This document shows, piece after piece, positions 24,945-37,622 of a stretch of 64,000 nucleotides of DNA. A program made the position numbers and the translations under genes. The stretch is from Distichodus sexfasciatus (Eukaryota; Chordata; Actinopteri; Characiformes; Distichodontidae), in assembly GCA_032718565.1 (NCBI GenBank), contig JAVGVS010000653.1, positions 97,606 through 161,605 of the forward strand. Direction: 5' to 3'. The stretch's first letter is position 1. Every line of letters begins with the position of its first letter. The notes beneath the pieces were generated by a model. It was given only the letters and a program-made list of their open reading frames with translations, ran no database searches and was not told the origin of the DNA.

Positions 24945-27900
24945 AATGCTTTGTATGTCTACATAACGGACGGATATGTTGCATGAATATGAAATTGTAC
25001 AAAAGACTTTTGTAAAGAAAAAAAATCACACTTGACATTTACAGCAGAAGCAAGAAACGTACCACATGTCCCTAAAAACCAAAAATAAATGACATTGTAT
25101 TTTCCTAATTTACACGTATTTACACAGAGCGAAGCTGAATGAGAAGGTAGGGGTTCAACAAGTTCATGGAGACTCAGTGGAAGCCGACCATCTGTGCTGA
25201 GATACCAGCTCCAAAAATAGACAAACTATCCAGATATTTCAAGACGCATAGATATCGGACATGTGCATTGTCTTCAAATTAAAAGCAAAAACAAACCCCA
25301 AAATCCATTTGATGAGTGCAAAATGACAAACTGGAAATTACTATTATGTTTTGCAGTTTGATTTTGGAAATGAATAATTTTTCAAAGCGAATGAAGGAAT
25401 GATGAACGGATTCACTTTCAGGACAAAGTGTTAGTGTGGGAAGAGAGAGAGAGAGAGAGAGAGAGCAGAGCCGGGATCTTCCCTGGGAGCGACACTTCCG
25501 AGCGGAGGAAGCAGCTGGACACAAAGAACAGAGAGAGTGAGTGAGGGAGGGAGGGATGGGAAGTCAGCTACTGAATGAGTGTCCTGCCTACTGATGTAAC
25601 TCAACTCAGATTTTCAGCCTCAAACCGAAACGTCTCAGTAGCTCACATCCCTTAAAGATTCCAATTAAAATCTAAAAATTATGCAAAAAAATACCTTCTC
25701 ATGTGACAAACTGTTTAAAAGTTACATGACGTTTCTGATGAAGCTCAAATCATTTTCCAATCCATGAATCATTTGTTTAAAAAACAAACAAAGCTCAAAA
25801 TCTACCAAAAAACCCAAAATCTTTTTGCAATATTTGTTTCCAAAACCAAAAAAGATTTTTGCACTCATATAACAAATGAAAAAATGGGAACAACCTGTGT
25901 ATTAATCTGTGTATCATTTGTTCATTCCATATTAAATTAGAATCAAAAATCTGAAAACCTCCCTCCCAAAAAACGACTCATTATTTAACTCTTCCTTTGT
26001 TAGTCTGAGACCATACAACAAATTACGAGCTGTTTACCGTAGTAATTCCTTTAGGTTGAAATCAAAAATAGGACATTTAAAACGTGTGATGAAGCTGAAC
26101 TTGATTTTGATATTTAATATTTCCGACTTGTTTGCTCCAGAAGTTAGTGACATTTTCATGAGTTGCACTTAATAAAATAACATCCGTCTGTACAGTTTTA
26201 CAGAATAAATGACATATTTTAGATGAAAGTACAAACTAATGATACATGATTTAAAATAATTCATTGACTTGTTCAATTAAAAAATTTCAATTTAAAAATG
26301 AAATCTGAGATTTTTCTAAATATTTCTTTCCGAAACCAAAATGAATTTTTTTTTTTTACAAATTTCTAATTTCCAATTTTGTGCTCAAGTAAGTTCAATC
26401 ATTCCAGTTTTCATTCAAGCACAAAATGGGGATCTCAAGATTCCCATTTTATTTTGGTTTCAGAACATTTTTAAGTTATGGTTTTACTTTTGGAAGAACA
26501 AATAATACAAATATTGTTTTTGTTTTTAATTTAAAATATGAATGAACGAATGATACACCGATTTTTCCCACACTGGCAGATCAGCAGAGAACAAGGATCA
26601 GATTGACTGTTCTGTCTTTTACACCAACCATTTCTTCGCCATGGCAACCGCATCTCCAAACAGCGGCCCCACTGAGACGTCTCCCGCCCGGTGTCGTCAT
26701 GGAGATTGTGTACCCACTTGGCAACCGTTTCTAAGCAGCAGCAGCAGCAGCATCAGCAGCAGAGTCTTGGCTCTTTATCCAACAGTGAGACTAAAAACTA
26801 AAAGTGTTAACAGTGAGGCACGACAGTTGGTGACGAAAAGAAAGTGAAAAAGTGAAAATGTTGGACGATAACGCGCATACTCGTTTAAAAAAAAAGAAAA
26901 ATCACATAGGAACGGCTAAAATTCTAGGGTTACAGTTAATCGGAAGAAACCTTAATCGCTCAAGTTTGTGACGTCAACAAAGTCTCTATTTTCTACAGTT
27001 TTATAGCAAGAAGCCTCGGCTAAAAAAGTACATAAAAACATATTTTGTCGAATCATTTTTCAGCATTGTGAAGTGATTAAACACACTGAAGGTGCTACAA
27101 ACGCTACTGACTCCCCCAGTACAGCATGGACACACATTTAAATTCATTTACAAAATATTTTTGACCATTCAGCCACCACTACACAGAACAAGTAGTATGT
27201 GAAATGTGAAATGATTTTTCCGTCACAAGCCTAGTTGGAAAGGAGTTCCTACTCCAGTTTTCAGCTGCTTAACTTGTCGCTGGGCAAGCCGAAAAATCCA
27301 AATCCTTCACGTAGCAAAACCAAGAATAATACTGATTTTTGAGTTACTCAACTGAGAGGTTCATAAAGGTAAACAATGAAGATAAAAAAATAAGAATCGG
27401 CTACAGCACATTCTGCACTTCTTTTGCACTGATAACTTACACAGGAAGGGAGAGAATAATATGGGAACACAAAAATACAAATAATAACCAAAGTTGAGTC
27501 TGAAAAGACCATTTACAACACACTGTAAATAAAGGAAAATCTCAGTGGCTAAAAATAGTAAACTAGTCAAAAACGAAAGACGTAGCAGTGAAGTCCAAAT
27601 CCAATTTTTGGTTTATGTAGCTATTGTGCAGTTATAAAGACGCTGCAGCTGTCCTCATGTGACACGATTTCTGTTATGAATTTCTGCAACCCTTACAAAA
27701 ACAAAATGTTCGTGGAAAACTTGTGGTTAATTTGTGGCAAATGGTGGAGTTTACTAGAACATCTTGCTACAAGTTTGCCATTGTCAGCCACTAAATTGTC
27801 AGCAAACTTGCAGCAATTGATTTGCCAAAACAATTCATATAAACTTGTGAACTTTTGGTGACAAATTTTCCAAGTTTTTCACAAAGTTTTCTAGAAGTCG

Positions 27901-28479
27901 ACCACAACTTTGCCACAAACCTAATTTCCAGCAACAATTCCAAAGCTTAATGGCAGCTGTTTGCCAGCAGCCTGACATTTTTGTAAGGGTAGGTAACTCG
28001 TGATCTGATGCTGAGTTTAATGGCAACTGGGAACTTGGAATTTCCAATCTCCGACTATAAGGGGGAAAGAAAAGAATAAATTACTGATGGGTGATGTTGG
28101 AATTCCTACTTGATAACTTGGGATTTGATGTTGAGTTGGATGGAAGCTATAAAACTGGAATTTCAGAACTCAGAATAAGAATAAAAAATAAAAATATGCA
28201 GCTCAACAACGTAAATCCTGCTCTGGATTTGATGCTGAGGTCAAGAGAAACTAGAAAGTCTGAAATTCTTGGAAAATGCTCCCTGATGTTGGAATTCCTA
28301 CTCAGTAACTTTGACATTGTGTTCGATGTCGAGTTCGAAGGAAACTAGAGATTAGGAATTTCTCAGAATTTCCCAGTTCCATCGAACACAGTTTTAGAAA
28401 TGAACAGATCTATGACTCACTGTTTATGGCAAAGCGTCTTGAAAGGCGCTTTATAAATTGAAGTTATTGTTTATTATCA
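24945..28479. other. kit 3' flank: mostly unrecognised, one GC-richer island
   Basis: AT-rich sequence with many AAAATC/CAAAAT words (25680-26560). 25440-25560 has a (GA)n run with a short GC-rich part. 26560-26790 is GC-richer and includes a (CAG)n run (26736-26762). 28085-28350 holds a loosely duplicated segment (TGATGTTGGAATTCCTACT at 28091 and 28283). 28425-28475 resembles a LINE/SINE tail (AAAGGCGCTTTATAAATTGA). No protein-coding gene is supported. Confidence 0.55.
27688..27993. mobile_element. MITE-like element, ACCCTTACAAAAA inverted ends
   Basis: ACCCTTACAAAAAC at the left and TTTTTGTAAGGGTA at the right. The interior repeats TTGCCA/TGGCAA and CAAACTTG words, giving internal palindromes (TTTGCCATTGTCAGCCAC, TTTGTGGCAAATGG). 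No frame. Confidence 0.6.
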
Positions 28480-30553
28480 ACTGAGGTGACTGTGTGCTCA
28501 TTGGCTGTAGCTCACTGGTGACTAGCTAACTAGTTGGAGTTTGTTTGATCGTATCTGTGTAGCGTTCACACATATCCCGAATCGAACATGGAGTCACATC
28601 TGATTTTCAGCATTTGCTGCCAACTCAACAATCACGTTAACATCGTGAGGCGTGACAAGGCTTTAGACGACAAGAAAATAACTCGCATTTCACCCAGTTA
28701 CCAAACTGCTGCTACTTTAAAATTTGACAAGTGGTAAAGACGTAGCTGTTAACGGTAAAGTGTATGTAGCTGCCAACACACTCAACACAAGCAGGCTTCT
28801 AATCTATATTTGCAGTGTGTAGAAGTCTTGAGCAACACCTCATTTCTTCAGATTTTACTTCATTATATTACTCTTTTCTTTCCTCATTACTTCATATTTA
28901 AGGTTGTAATGCTCTTGTTTCCTTAGTCTAGTCTTGAGGAATAACATTTACATGCACACCCATCAGCCATAACATCATGACCAAAAATTTGATTTGAGTA
29001 CTTTGTTGACGACAACATTTAGTTGGAAGTTCTAACCCCCTTTTCGTATTTAGAGACAAAATCTCAGGCAAAATTTCCACTCAATTGTGCATTGTTTTGT
29101 TAGAGAGTACAACAGTGAACCAACAAGACCGGCTATTGTTCCAAAAAATATCAGCTAACAGTTCAAAAAGATCAGCTAACATTTAAAGATCAGCTATCGT
29201 TTCAAGATCAGCGATTGTTTCAAAATGATTAGCTATAGTCTCAAGATCAGCAATCATTTTAAGACCAGTTTAAGATCAGCTATTGTTCCAAAAAAGATTA
29301 GCAATCAGTTCAAAAAGATCAGCTAATGTTTAAAGATCAGCTATCGTTTCACGTCAGACAGAAAGTCCTCTGTGGTAGCAAATTGTTATAATCTATAAAC
29401 TATAATCCTACAAATAATCCACATATTAATGAATTCATCATTGATTACACCAGAAATTATTACGTATAAATGGATTACGTCAGTCACTCAAATCCTTACG
29501 TTTGACCATTTTATATGCTTCCAACACATCAACTTTAAAGACAAAATGTTGGCTTTCTGCCCAATATTTCCCACGAACCAAGTAATCAGGTAATCTTTCA
29601 CCAATATCTTTTAAAACTTGTTTATAGGGAAAAAAGACATTTACATAATATAATCGAATATAAAACTGTTAAATTAAAGAAGACCCAATACGCTAAAGTT
29701 TTTCTCAAACATGCTGGAAATAAAATCAGTGCAAGAGTTTTAACCCAAGAGAAAATAAGAAAACACTGGTGAATGTTGGAGAATGAGGCCTGATGTTATC
29801 CACGTCACCTGTCATAATGTCATGGCTGACTGATGATGCAATAAATCACTGTATTGACTCCAATTTGAGTCGGTGTCAGTTGTTAAAACCTATTGATTTT
29901 CCATGAAAAATATGATCAAATGAGGGGCGGCTCAAGACTTCTCGACGGTTCTGTAAGGAAATTGAAAATCTTGAAGGACACATTTTGACGGAAATCTACA
30001 TAGTGCTGAAAAACAGAGAGAATTTTGAGATAAAAGTTTCTTTCTGACCAGTGTTAATATGTAAAGACTTTACAAATCGAAAGTGAAGGCATGTGATAAC
30101 TGGAAAGAAAAAATCAAACAGCAGAAATATTTTACATTCGAAAAGTGAACAGAAAAATCGCTGCTCCTCGGTACCTATCCGAAAGTTAAAAAACAATGAC
30201 AGTAATAATAATAATAAATCGTACCACGGAAAGACTTGGGATATAAAGTCCGTCGGTCTTGTCGGAATATCGAAGAGCGAAACGTTTGAAGCTGTCTCTA
30301 AAAACTCCGCCATCCCACTGCGTCGAAGTGAAAAGGAGGAAAAGACGGAAAAAAGTTCAATCCCAACCGGTAAAGCGATATTCCGACTGGAATTTTGGGA
30401 TCTGGATTGTTTTATCCCCCTCTGCTTGTATGCCTGTATCAAGTCTCTGAAAGTCATTTAGACACTACGAGGGGAACTGTGGGGGGGATTTTTTTGGGGG
30501 GGTGGGGGATTTAGGAGAGAGGTTCGGGGGGCGTGGTTTTCGGCATTCCGGGT
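28480..30553 (-). other. probable kit 3' UTR (end uncertain)
   Basis: This is the sequence after the kit stop codon. It begins with a C-rich, then A- and C-homopolymer stretch (30480-30520), then about 450 bp without recognisable repeats (29996-30460), where open frames on both strands look accidental. A degenerate tandem repeat sits at 29125-29352. A minus-strand AATAAA (plus TTTATT near 28464) could end a transcript about 2.1 kb past the stop, a normal length for kit, but it lies in a LINE/SINE-like tail. Other candidates lie as far as 23740. The coordinates are inference. Confidence 0.4.
29125..29352. repeat. degenerate tandem repeat, AAGATCAGCTAT units
   Basis: About ten units of roughly 22-25 bp: AGATCAGCTAACATTTAA, AGATCAGCTATCGTTTCA, AGATCAGCGATTGTTTCAAA and so on. 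It lies in the probable kit 3' UTR. Confidence 0.8.
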
Positions 30554-30736
30554 TCATGCCCGCTGTTGCCTTGGAACTGGCGTCTCATCCAGAAAGACGT
30601 GCTCCTGGCCGGACAGCAAGGGAATGCTGGGACCGCTGGGACCGCCGGCCGACGAATCGAGGCGTCGTGACGGGGAGGCGGGGTCGTCATGGGCAACCGT
30701 AACCGCGGGCAACCTGGAGTTGAAGTTCAGATAGAT
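30554..30736 (-). CDS. kit: kit exon 21: C-terminal tail and stop codon
   Basis: 183 coding nt, phase 0, stop TGA at 30554-30556. It encodes IYLNFNSRLPAVTVAHDDPA and 40 more residues ending in VPRQQRA. IYLN keeps the Y-x-N adaptor site at the place of human Y936 (IYSN). SIPLL lines up with SQPLL of human KIT, but where human ends in VHDDV this protein runs on for about 20 residues (SGQEHVFLDETPV and so on). The base composition is GC-rich, and 3' UTR sequence follows at once. Acceptor CCTTCCAG. Confidence 0.9.
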   Translation of the reverse strand: MYLNFNSRLPAVTVAHDDPASPSRRLDSSAGGPSGPSIPLLSGQEHVFLDETPVPRQQRA

Positions 30737-33014
30737 CTGGAAGGAGAAGAAGAGATGTTGGGATTTAGGGCTGCACAATTAATTCGCGTAAAATGGAAAA
30801 TAGGAAAACATTTTTCCCCATTTTGTGTTCTTCACACAATTTTTGTGCTTTGTTTTTAATTTGATACAAATGCAATGCATGATGCCCAGATTCCAAAAAT
30901 ATACTGTTTCTGCGTTGATATTCGTCTGATAAATGCCGCAAATAAAAAATATAATTGTGTGATTCCGGCGACATACGTGTTTGGTGCTGTCAGAAATTTG
31001 CTGCTCGATCTTCTCCACAATCTTGCCAAAGGAAGGTCTCCTGAAGGGGTCGGCGTCCCAACACGAGCACATGATTTCATACCTGAACCGGACAATTACA
31101 ACAATCATGAGCAATTTACGAAAACAAGAAAAACATTTTCCAGTTCAATCCTTCCCCCCATGAGGACAGGCTCACTGCCATGCCATTAAGTGGAATTATC
31201 TTATCAGTTTTCCCATCCAAAATCCACTCCAAGTCTTAGTGTGAGCCAAAAACAACACACAAACACACACACACACACACACTTACATTTCATTGGGCGC
31301 GAACTCGGGCGACTCCATGCGATATCCCTCTTTAATCATTTTGTAGAATTTGGAATCCACCGGCATACCTGGATACGGACTGCCTCCTGGAAACCGACAG
31401 CAACCGCACACAAGATTAGGTTCTGTTCCAGTTCCAAAAATCCACCCTTCCCGGCTGTGAGAATACAGACTCATCAGTTCCTCCAGGATTTCACGGGCCT
31501 TTTTTGAGATTTGTTGCAGCCTAAAAATGCCTGATTTCACACCAGAGCCTAACACTACCGATCCCCAAACGTGTTTTTTCCGCTGAGAGCGCTCATAACC
31601 TCACTGTGTCTGCATATTCTCTCAGTGCTGGTTGTTGCTAAGTTACTAAAAGAGTCATCTGGGGACTTCCGCGTTCGGGAAACAATATTTCAAACTAAGT
31701 CGAACAATTTATCACTTAAAAAGTGTTTTCCATCATAAAAGTCAGAATTTTGAGCATTTTGTACTTTGACACGACACAAAATCAACTTAAGAACATGAAT
31801 ATGATAAGAACCATCAATTGATTGGCGTCTCTGACCATCACAAAGCTGCTTTGTCATTTCACATGTATGTATTGTTTTTATACCAAAAATTTTTACATTT
31901 GCAACAAAATCCAACAATTCAGCACTCAAACATTACTTTTTATGGAAACTGTTAGAATTAAATCATTTATTTTCTACTTACTTTAGATTAGCCAATAAAA
32001 CAACCTTTCATGTGCAAGCATCAAATTGTTGGTGTATTTTTGGGGACTGGGAACTTAATATTTTTTAATTGATTCTTATGGAGAAAATTGACTTGGAACT
32101 CCAACTTTTTTGGTTTGAATAAAGTTTGAATAAAAACCCTATACATCATCCAATTTCCTAGGATTTGGAAATTAATCGATCATAAAAATGCACTGACATA
32201 AAATAATCATTTTTGTGTTCATCATGTAAATTAAAATGGTGTAAATCTTCATTGCTTCGCTGTAGATTTAGTCTTTTGTCTAAAGAATTTATTAGTTATC
32301 ATTAATATCATTAGTTATCAACAGGTAACAGGTATTAACATTGCCAATAACAATTCTGGTAAAAAAAAAAAAAAAAAGATGAATGAGACGTACCCAGTGA
32401 GAATATTTCCCACAGCAAGATGCCGTAAGACCAGACGTCGCTCTCGAACGTATAAACACACTCGAAGATGCTCTCAGGAGACATCCACTTCACCGGGAGA
32501 CGAGCCTGCACACAGCAAAACGATGATCGCTGATGAACATAAATTCCACAAATTTCTGTGTTTTCAAAAAGCAAACATGCACTGCACACAGCAATGCCTT
32601 ACTTCTGCTATGGACCAAAAAACACACGAAAAAAAAGAAGATTTTCACCATCAAAAAACCCCTCATAAATTAGTTCTGTAAGAAAAATTCAATATTATTC
32701 AGAACAAACATGTTGTGGTATGTTGGCTACATGGAGTCGTTTTTGGAAATGGAAATATTTCTGATTTTAAAATTTTACTGAATATTAAATGACTGTAAAA
32801 AGGTATAAATAAATAAATAAATAAATAAATAAGCAATATGGTCTGCTAAAACAATGTAAATGTAAATGTATAAAATATGGTCTGATGTGTTTTAGTTTTT
32901 ATTTTACATTTTTCAATATGGAATGTACATGTCACCAATGGTTTTCATACTGCAGTTTTAGCAATTTAATTATTGCCATTACTACTGGTTATTTATTTCT
33001 TTAAATTTTTATAT

Positions 33015-33046
<32 letters not shown>

Positions 33047-33095
33047 GCTATTCTGCATATATATGACTTTATAATAATAATAATAATAATAATAG

Positions 33096-33172
<77 letters not shown>

Positions 33173-36100
33173 GAAAATTCGCTGTATGGGTCTCCCTTAA
33201 TAAGTCATCTATTTGAAATGATTCAGCAAGAGCGACTGAAAAGAATTTTAAACACTTCTTTTCCAGAAACCATCTTTTGTAACTGCATTATTATACCAAA
33301 ACCGCTCTGTTACCGGGCCCAAAACTAATGATATTTACATATATATATGTTGGATTCGTGCGAGGATTAAAGGAAGAAGCACCTTTTAGAGTTGTGAAGC
33401 TCATCTCGTTGCACTGCACATTTGTGTGTATTGCAATGACATGTTGACTGCTGTGTTTGAGGAATTACATGGATTAACTGCAGGTGTATATGTGTAGTGT
33501 TACTAAGTTGCTGGTATTTATGGAACAGGGGTTGTGTTTGGAGATATTAAAACCACATGGCATTAACGGTGCCTGTTTAAACATGACAGAATTTTACATA
33601 TCATTACGGAACATCATCATAACATCATTATACAGTTCTGGTGGCAAGAGAAAGCACAATGTTGTGTAAGGGATTACTATAACTTTATAAATCTATTTTG
33701 CACTATTGACTTATTGACTATTCTGGTACATGCCATATGTACAAGATTTTGCTTTAGGAACCGTTCTTCTTTTTGCGTTATCTTACAAAGTGAAAAGTAT
33801 CACAAATGTTTCATATTAATGAAACAACAAGCTAAAAGTTAACAACCAATAATCTGTTTTCATGCAAATACAGGCTGAAAGAATGCTCAAAATGCAAGAA
33901 GCTGATAAATGCTAACAACCAAAAGATATCATTAATGATGCTTTTGCTCCAGACCAATTGTACACTTGAGGTAGAAAAAGGACGTGATGCAGGTCAACGT
34001 GATATCGAAAATGTATTCCCCCTAAAACAGCACATACCGTCTCCCGCTACTCATTCCCTATATTATGAGTGTTGAAGAGCATCGAGCCTATTTTGCACAT
34101 TCCTGTCGTTATTTGTTGTCGTAAAACACCTGGAAGCACATACCGCTCATCACGCGGCTGCTGCAAGCCACAACATTTACATCACCTTAAAACTTTGTTA
34201 TGCAATCAGACGCTCCGCTCAAGCAAAGCTGCAGGCATTTCATAACATTTTGCAAATTCAAATGTACTAAATGGAAAATAACAGAGGAATGGGTACATAG
34301 GGATTTTATCGATACTGATACTGCTCAAAAAAGTAGATTTTATGAAGTAAACTTATTTAAGAGTCTCTTGTAGTAACTTCAACTTAGTAACTTTGTAACT
34401 TGAAGCTAGTTTCAGCTACTAGCACTTCATATTAACCAGACCTCCAGGATTTCAATGATGTTGCAAATCGCAACTATAAACTCAAATTCAGCTAATCTGC
34501 ACAAGTTCACTATTTCCGTGCAATTTTGACCAATTACCGCAACCTTCCTTGTCACATTGATAAGACACAGATAATGTGGGACAAAAATGCCTCACATTTA
34601 CCTACAAAAATAACTAAATGATTAATGGTTACGTAACAATAGTGGTTTTTGTAACTTCTTGCAACAAAACGCCTAAAAACACCACAACTTTCATCACAAT
34701 ATTTTAGAAAAGCTGCCGCAAAATCTATTTTAGGCCCACAAAATCCTGAGGAACTTGGTTTATGTACGGTAAGTGTACTATTTCTATACTTGGCTCTATT
34801 TTTTACATATATAAGAATATATATACAGCACTTTGCACTCACTTGACTTATGCTGTGGTCAGAAATGTCAGAACTATACAGCATTATTTTGTGCCAAAAA
34901 TTGAGCCCACAGTGGAATTCTCGGATTTAGCAAAAACATCTTGTCTTTACAAGCACACTCAGCCATGCTTTCCTATTCATTAGCACATCGCAGATATAAG
35001 CATGAAACATCAGACATTTGCATTGACTTATAATTTTATATCGTGGAATCCTTTATATATATATATATACTATACACCAGAAGATTTATGAATTTCTGGT
35101 TTTAAATCACAATTAACAACTCACATTTCCTTTTACCACGTAGTTGGAGTCAGTGGTAATGTCTCGAGCCAGTCCGAAGTCACAGATCTTGGCCACTCTG
35201 CCTTGTGTGAGGAGAATGTTTCTAGCTGCCAAGTCCCTGTGAATACACTGAACACACACACACAGAGACAGTATAAATTCACGAGTTCACCAACACCGTG
35301 GAGACGGAATCGGTTGCGTATAGCAGCCCATTAGCGCAGACCCGTCAGCTCCACTCAGCGCCATGGTGGAGAAATTCTCAAACCAGTGGCATACGGTATC
35401 AAACTAAACCTGTGATTTAATTTGCATCGTGCAGCCACAATATTATGACCAGGAAGAAGGGAATAAAACTCATTCAAAGCCATTTTCTTTAATTTTTTTT
35501 TCTTTGCTCTTAAGAAAGTTGATTAGGGTTGGGAACTGATAAGATTTTATCAATATCAATGCCATTATCGATTCTCCCTATCAATCCAATTCCTTATTAA
35601 TTCTCTTATTGATTCCTGAGTAGTTTTTTGAGTGTCAATAAAGTAGTTCTACAGTCTTCTGCACCAAAAAGCAACTATTTTATTTTTCCTAAAATGACGT
35701 TTGCATAAGATCGGTGAACATCAACACATTCATATTGATATTCAGAGTTGTTATTACAGAGACATTCTATGGTTTATTTTATGAAGAACAGTAAGGTTAG
35801 TGCGGGTGGAAATGCCACTTTTTGGTCTATTTTAATCCATCTGATATAGAATAAAATTATTTGATAAAAAATCATGCATTTTTCCATATTTATTTTTTAC
35901 TCTCCACCATTATAAAATGTAAAAAATATTTTTCTGATTACAGGAAATGAAGAAATACTGGTGCCTGGCTTTTACATTTGACCAGATTTTTTGGCCTATA
36001 ACTTATTTTTGACTCATTTCTGAGAGAGAAGCACGTTTTTGACGTGAGGGCGTTCCATACGAGAGCCAAATGTGTAATAATAGCTTGTGGACGCATGTCG

Positions 36101-37586
36101 AAATAAACAAATATCGTGGGTAAATGTCTGGTATCAGAGTAGAACGCTGTTGTTGTTATTTATCGCCAAATATAAGTTTTGGTTCTGTTAAATGGGTATT
36201 CGAATTGAACTGGAAGGTTTTTACCGAATGCTGGACTTCCCTGTGAGAGTCGTGGAGCTGTAAAGCTTTACGCCAATGCAAAATATCATTTATATCATGA
36301 TTCCTCATGGTTATTTGTTTAGAGTGCATTGTACCACATTGCAAAACTTAGGGAAAAGTGGAAAACTTTGTGCTAGGAAAGAGAGACTCGTTAAGAAGAA
36401 TCGATAACGTTAGAGGTGAACAATATCCATGGAACTGGTCAACTGGAACCAGTTTTCGATTCCCACCCCTAAAGCTGACATTTAAATAGTATGGTTATGC
36501 AGTTGTATGATGGAACAAAACCCAATAAGAAAATTTTTTGCACAAACACGCATGTAATAAAATCCATTTAAATGCATTTAATTTGACTGCGTATATGCTT
36601 GACAAAACATATATTCTGCTCATATATTCTACATTATTCTTCGATATGAGTGACATTTTTATAAGCAACCAGTAGTGATGATGGTTTGACGATTGGGCAA
36701 AACTTATTTACATATAAATAAAGTGAAAAAAAGTAAAACAAGTAATCACTTAGCAATTTAGCTGCTGCAATCATTTTAATAATGACCAGAAATATCTGCA
36801 CTCCTTGTGTTGCCTCCCATTTTAGTCCTGACCTGCTTAATATGCCTAGCTGCACTGCTGCAAAACGAACAAAGGACAAAAACAAGCTTCTTCTCTAAAC
36901 CTCAAAACCACAAGCAAGACAAGCGCCGATCAATAAGCAACGATCTGAAGAAGAAGAGTTCTTGTCCTGCTGAAGCCGGAGGCTCTTGAAACCATACACC
37001 ATAATTCAGCGACGTTAAAACTCAAGTGAAAAGTGACAGGCTCTTCTCAAACATTTCCACTCAATTCAGCAATAAACGCTTCTTAAAAATCCGGGTCTTG
37101 GAGAATTATTGTAGATGAGATCTTCCGCAGACGAGGCTTTTGACAGTTTTGGGCCAAAATCTATTAATTTAAGACACTTTTTGAGTACCTGAACATAAAT
37201 ATTTATGGATGAACAAACTGGGCCTCATTCAACTTGTTAAGATTAAATCTGTCTTCAAACCCATAAGAAGCTTGCCAAAGACACTGGGACACTGAAGCAA
37301 ATGTTATTTGTGTGTTAGTTTGTCCAAAACATCAGCTTATTAAATGTGAGGATATATTATCTGGCATTATGACCAGTGTTGGATGGAAGTCAATAAGCTA
37401 CAAAGTAGAATAAAACAACATTTGGATCAAGTTTTGTGAAAAAGGGAGAAATTGTGATGTAAAACTGACTTATACAAGTCCAAAAACTGCAGGGTAATTT
37501 CTAAGATTGGGGCATTTATTTAATTCACAACATTTTGTGACTTGAAGTTGTTAATGTTGATTTAATAATTACTTTTTGAGTACTTT

Positions 37587-37622
<36 letters not shown>

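Noticed and set aside
26641..26847. 68-codon frame starting at a CCATGG, with a Ser run
   Set aside because: Ser run comes from a (CAG)n repeat; no domain and no neighbouring exon. Kept only as a possible conserved island.
30093..30461. 122- and 153-codon overlapping frames on opposite strands after the kit stop
   Set aside because: They sit in the probable 3' UTR, overlap each other, have no recognisable domain and no splice partners.
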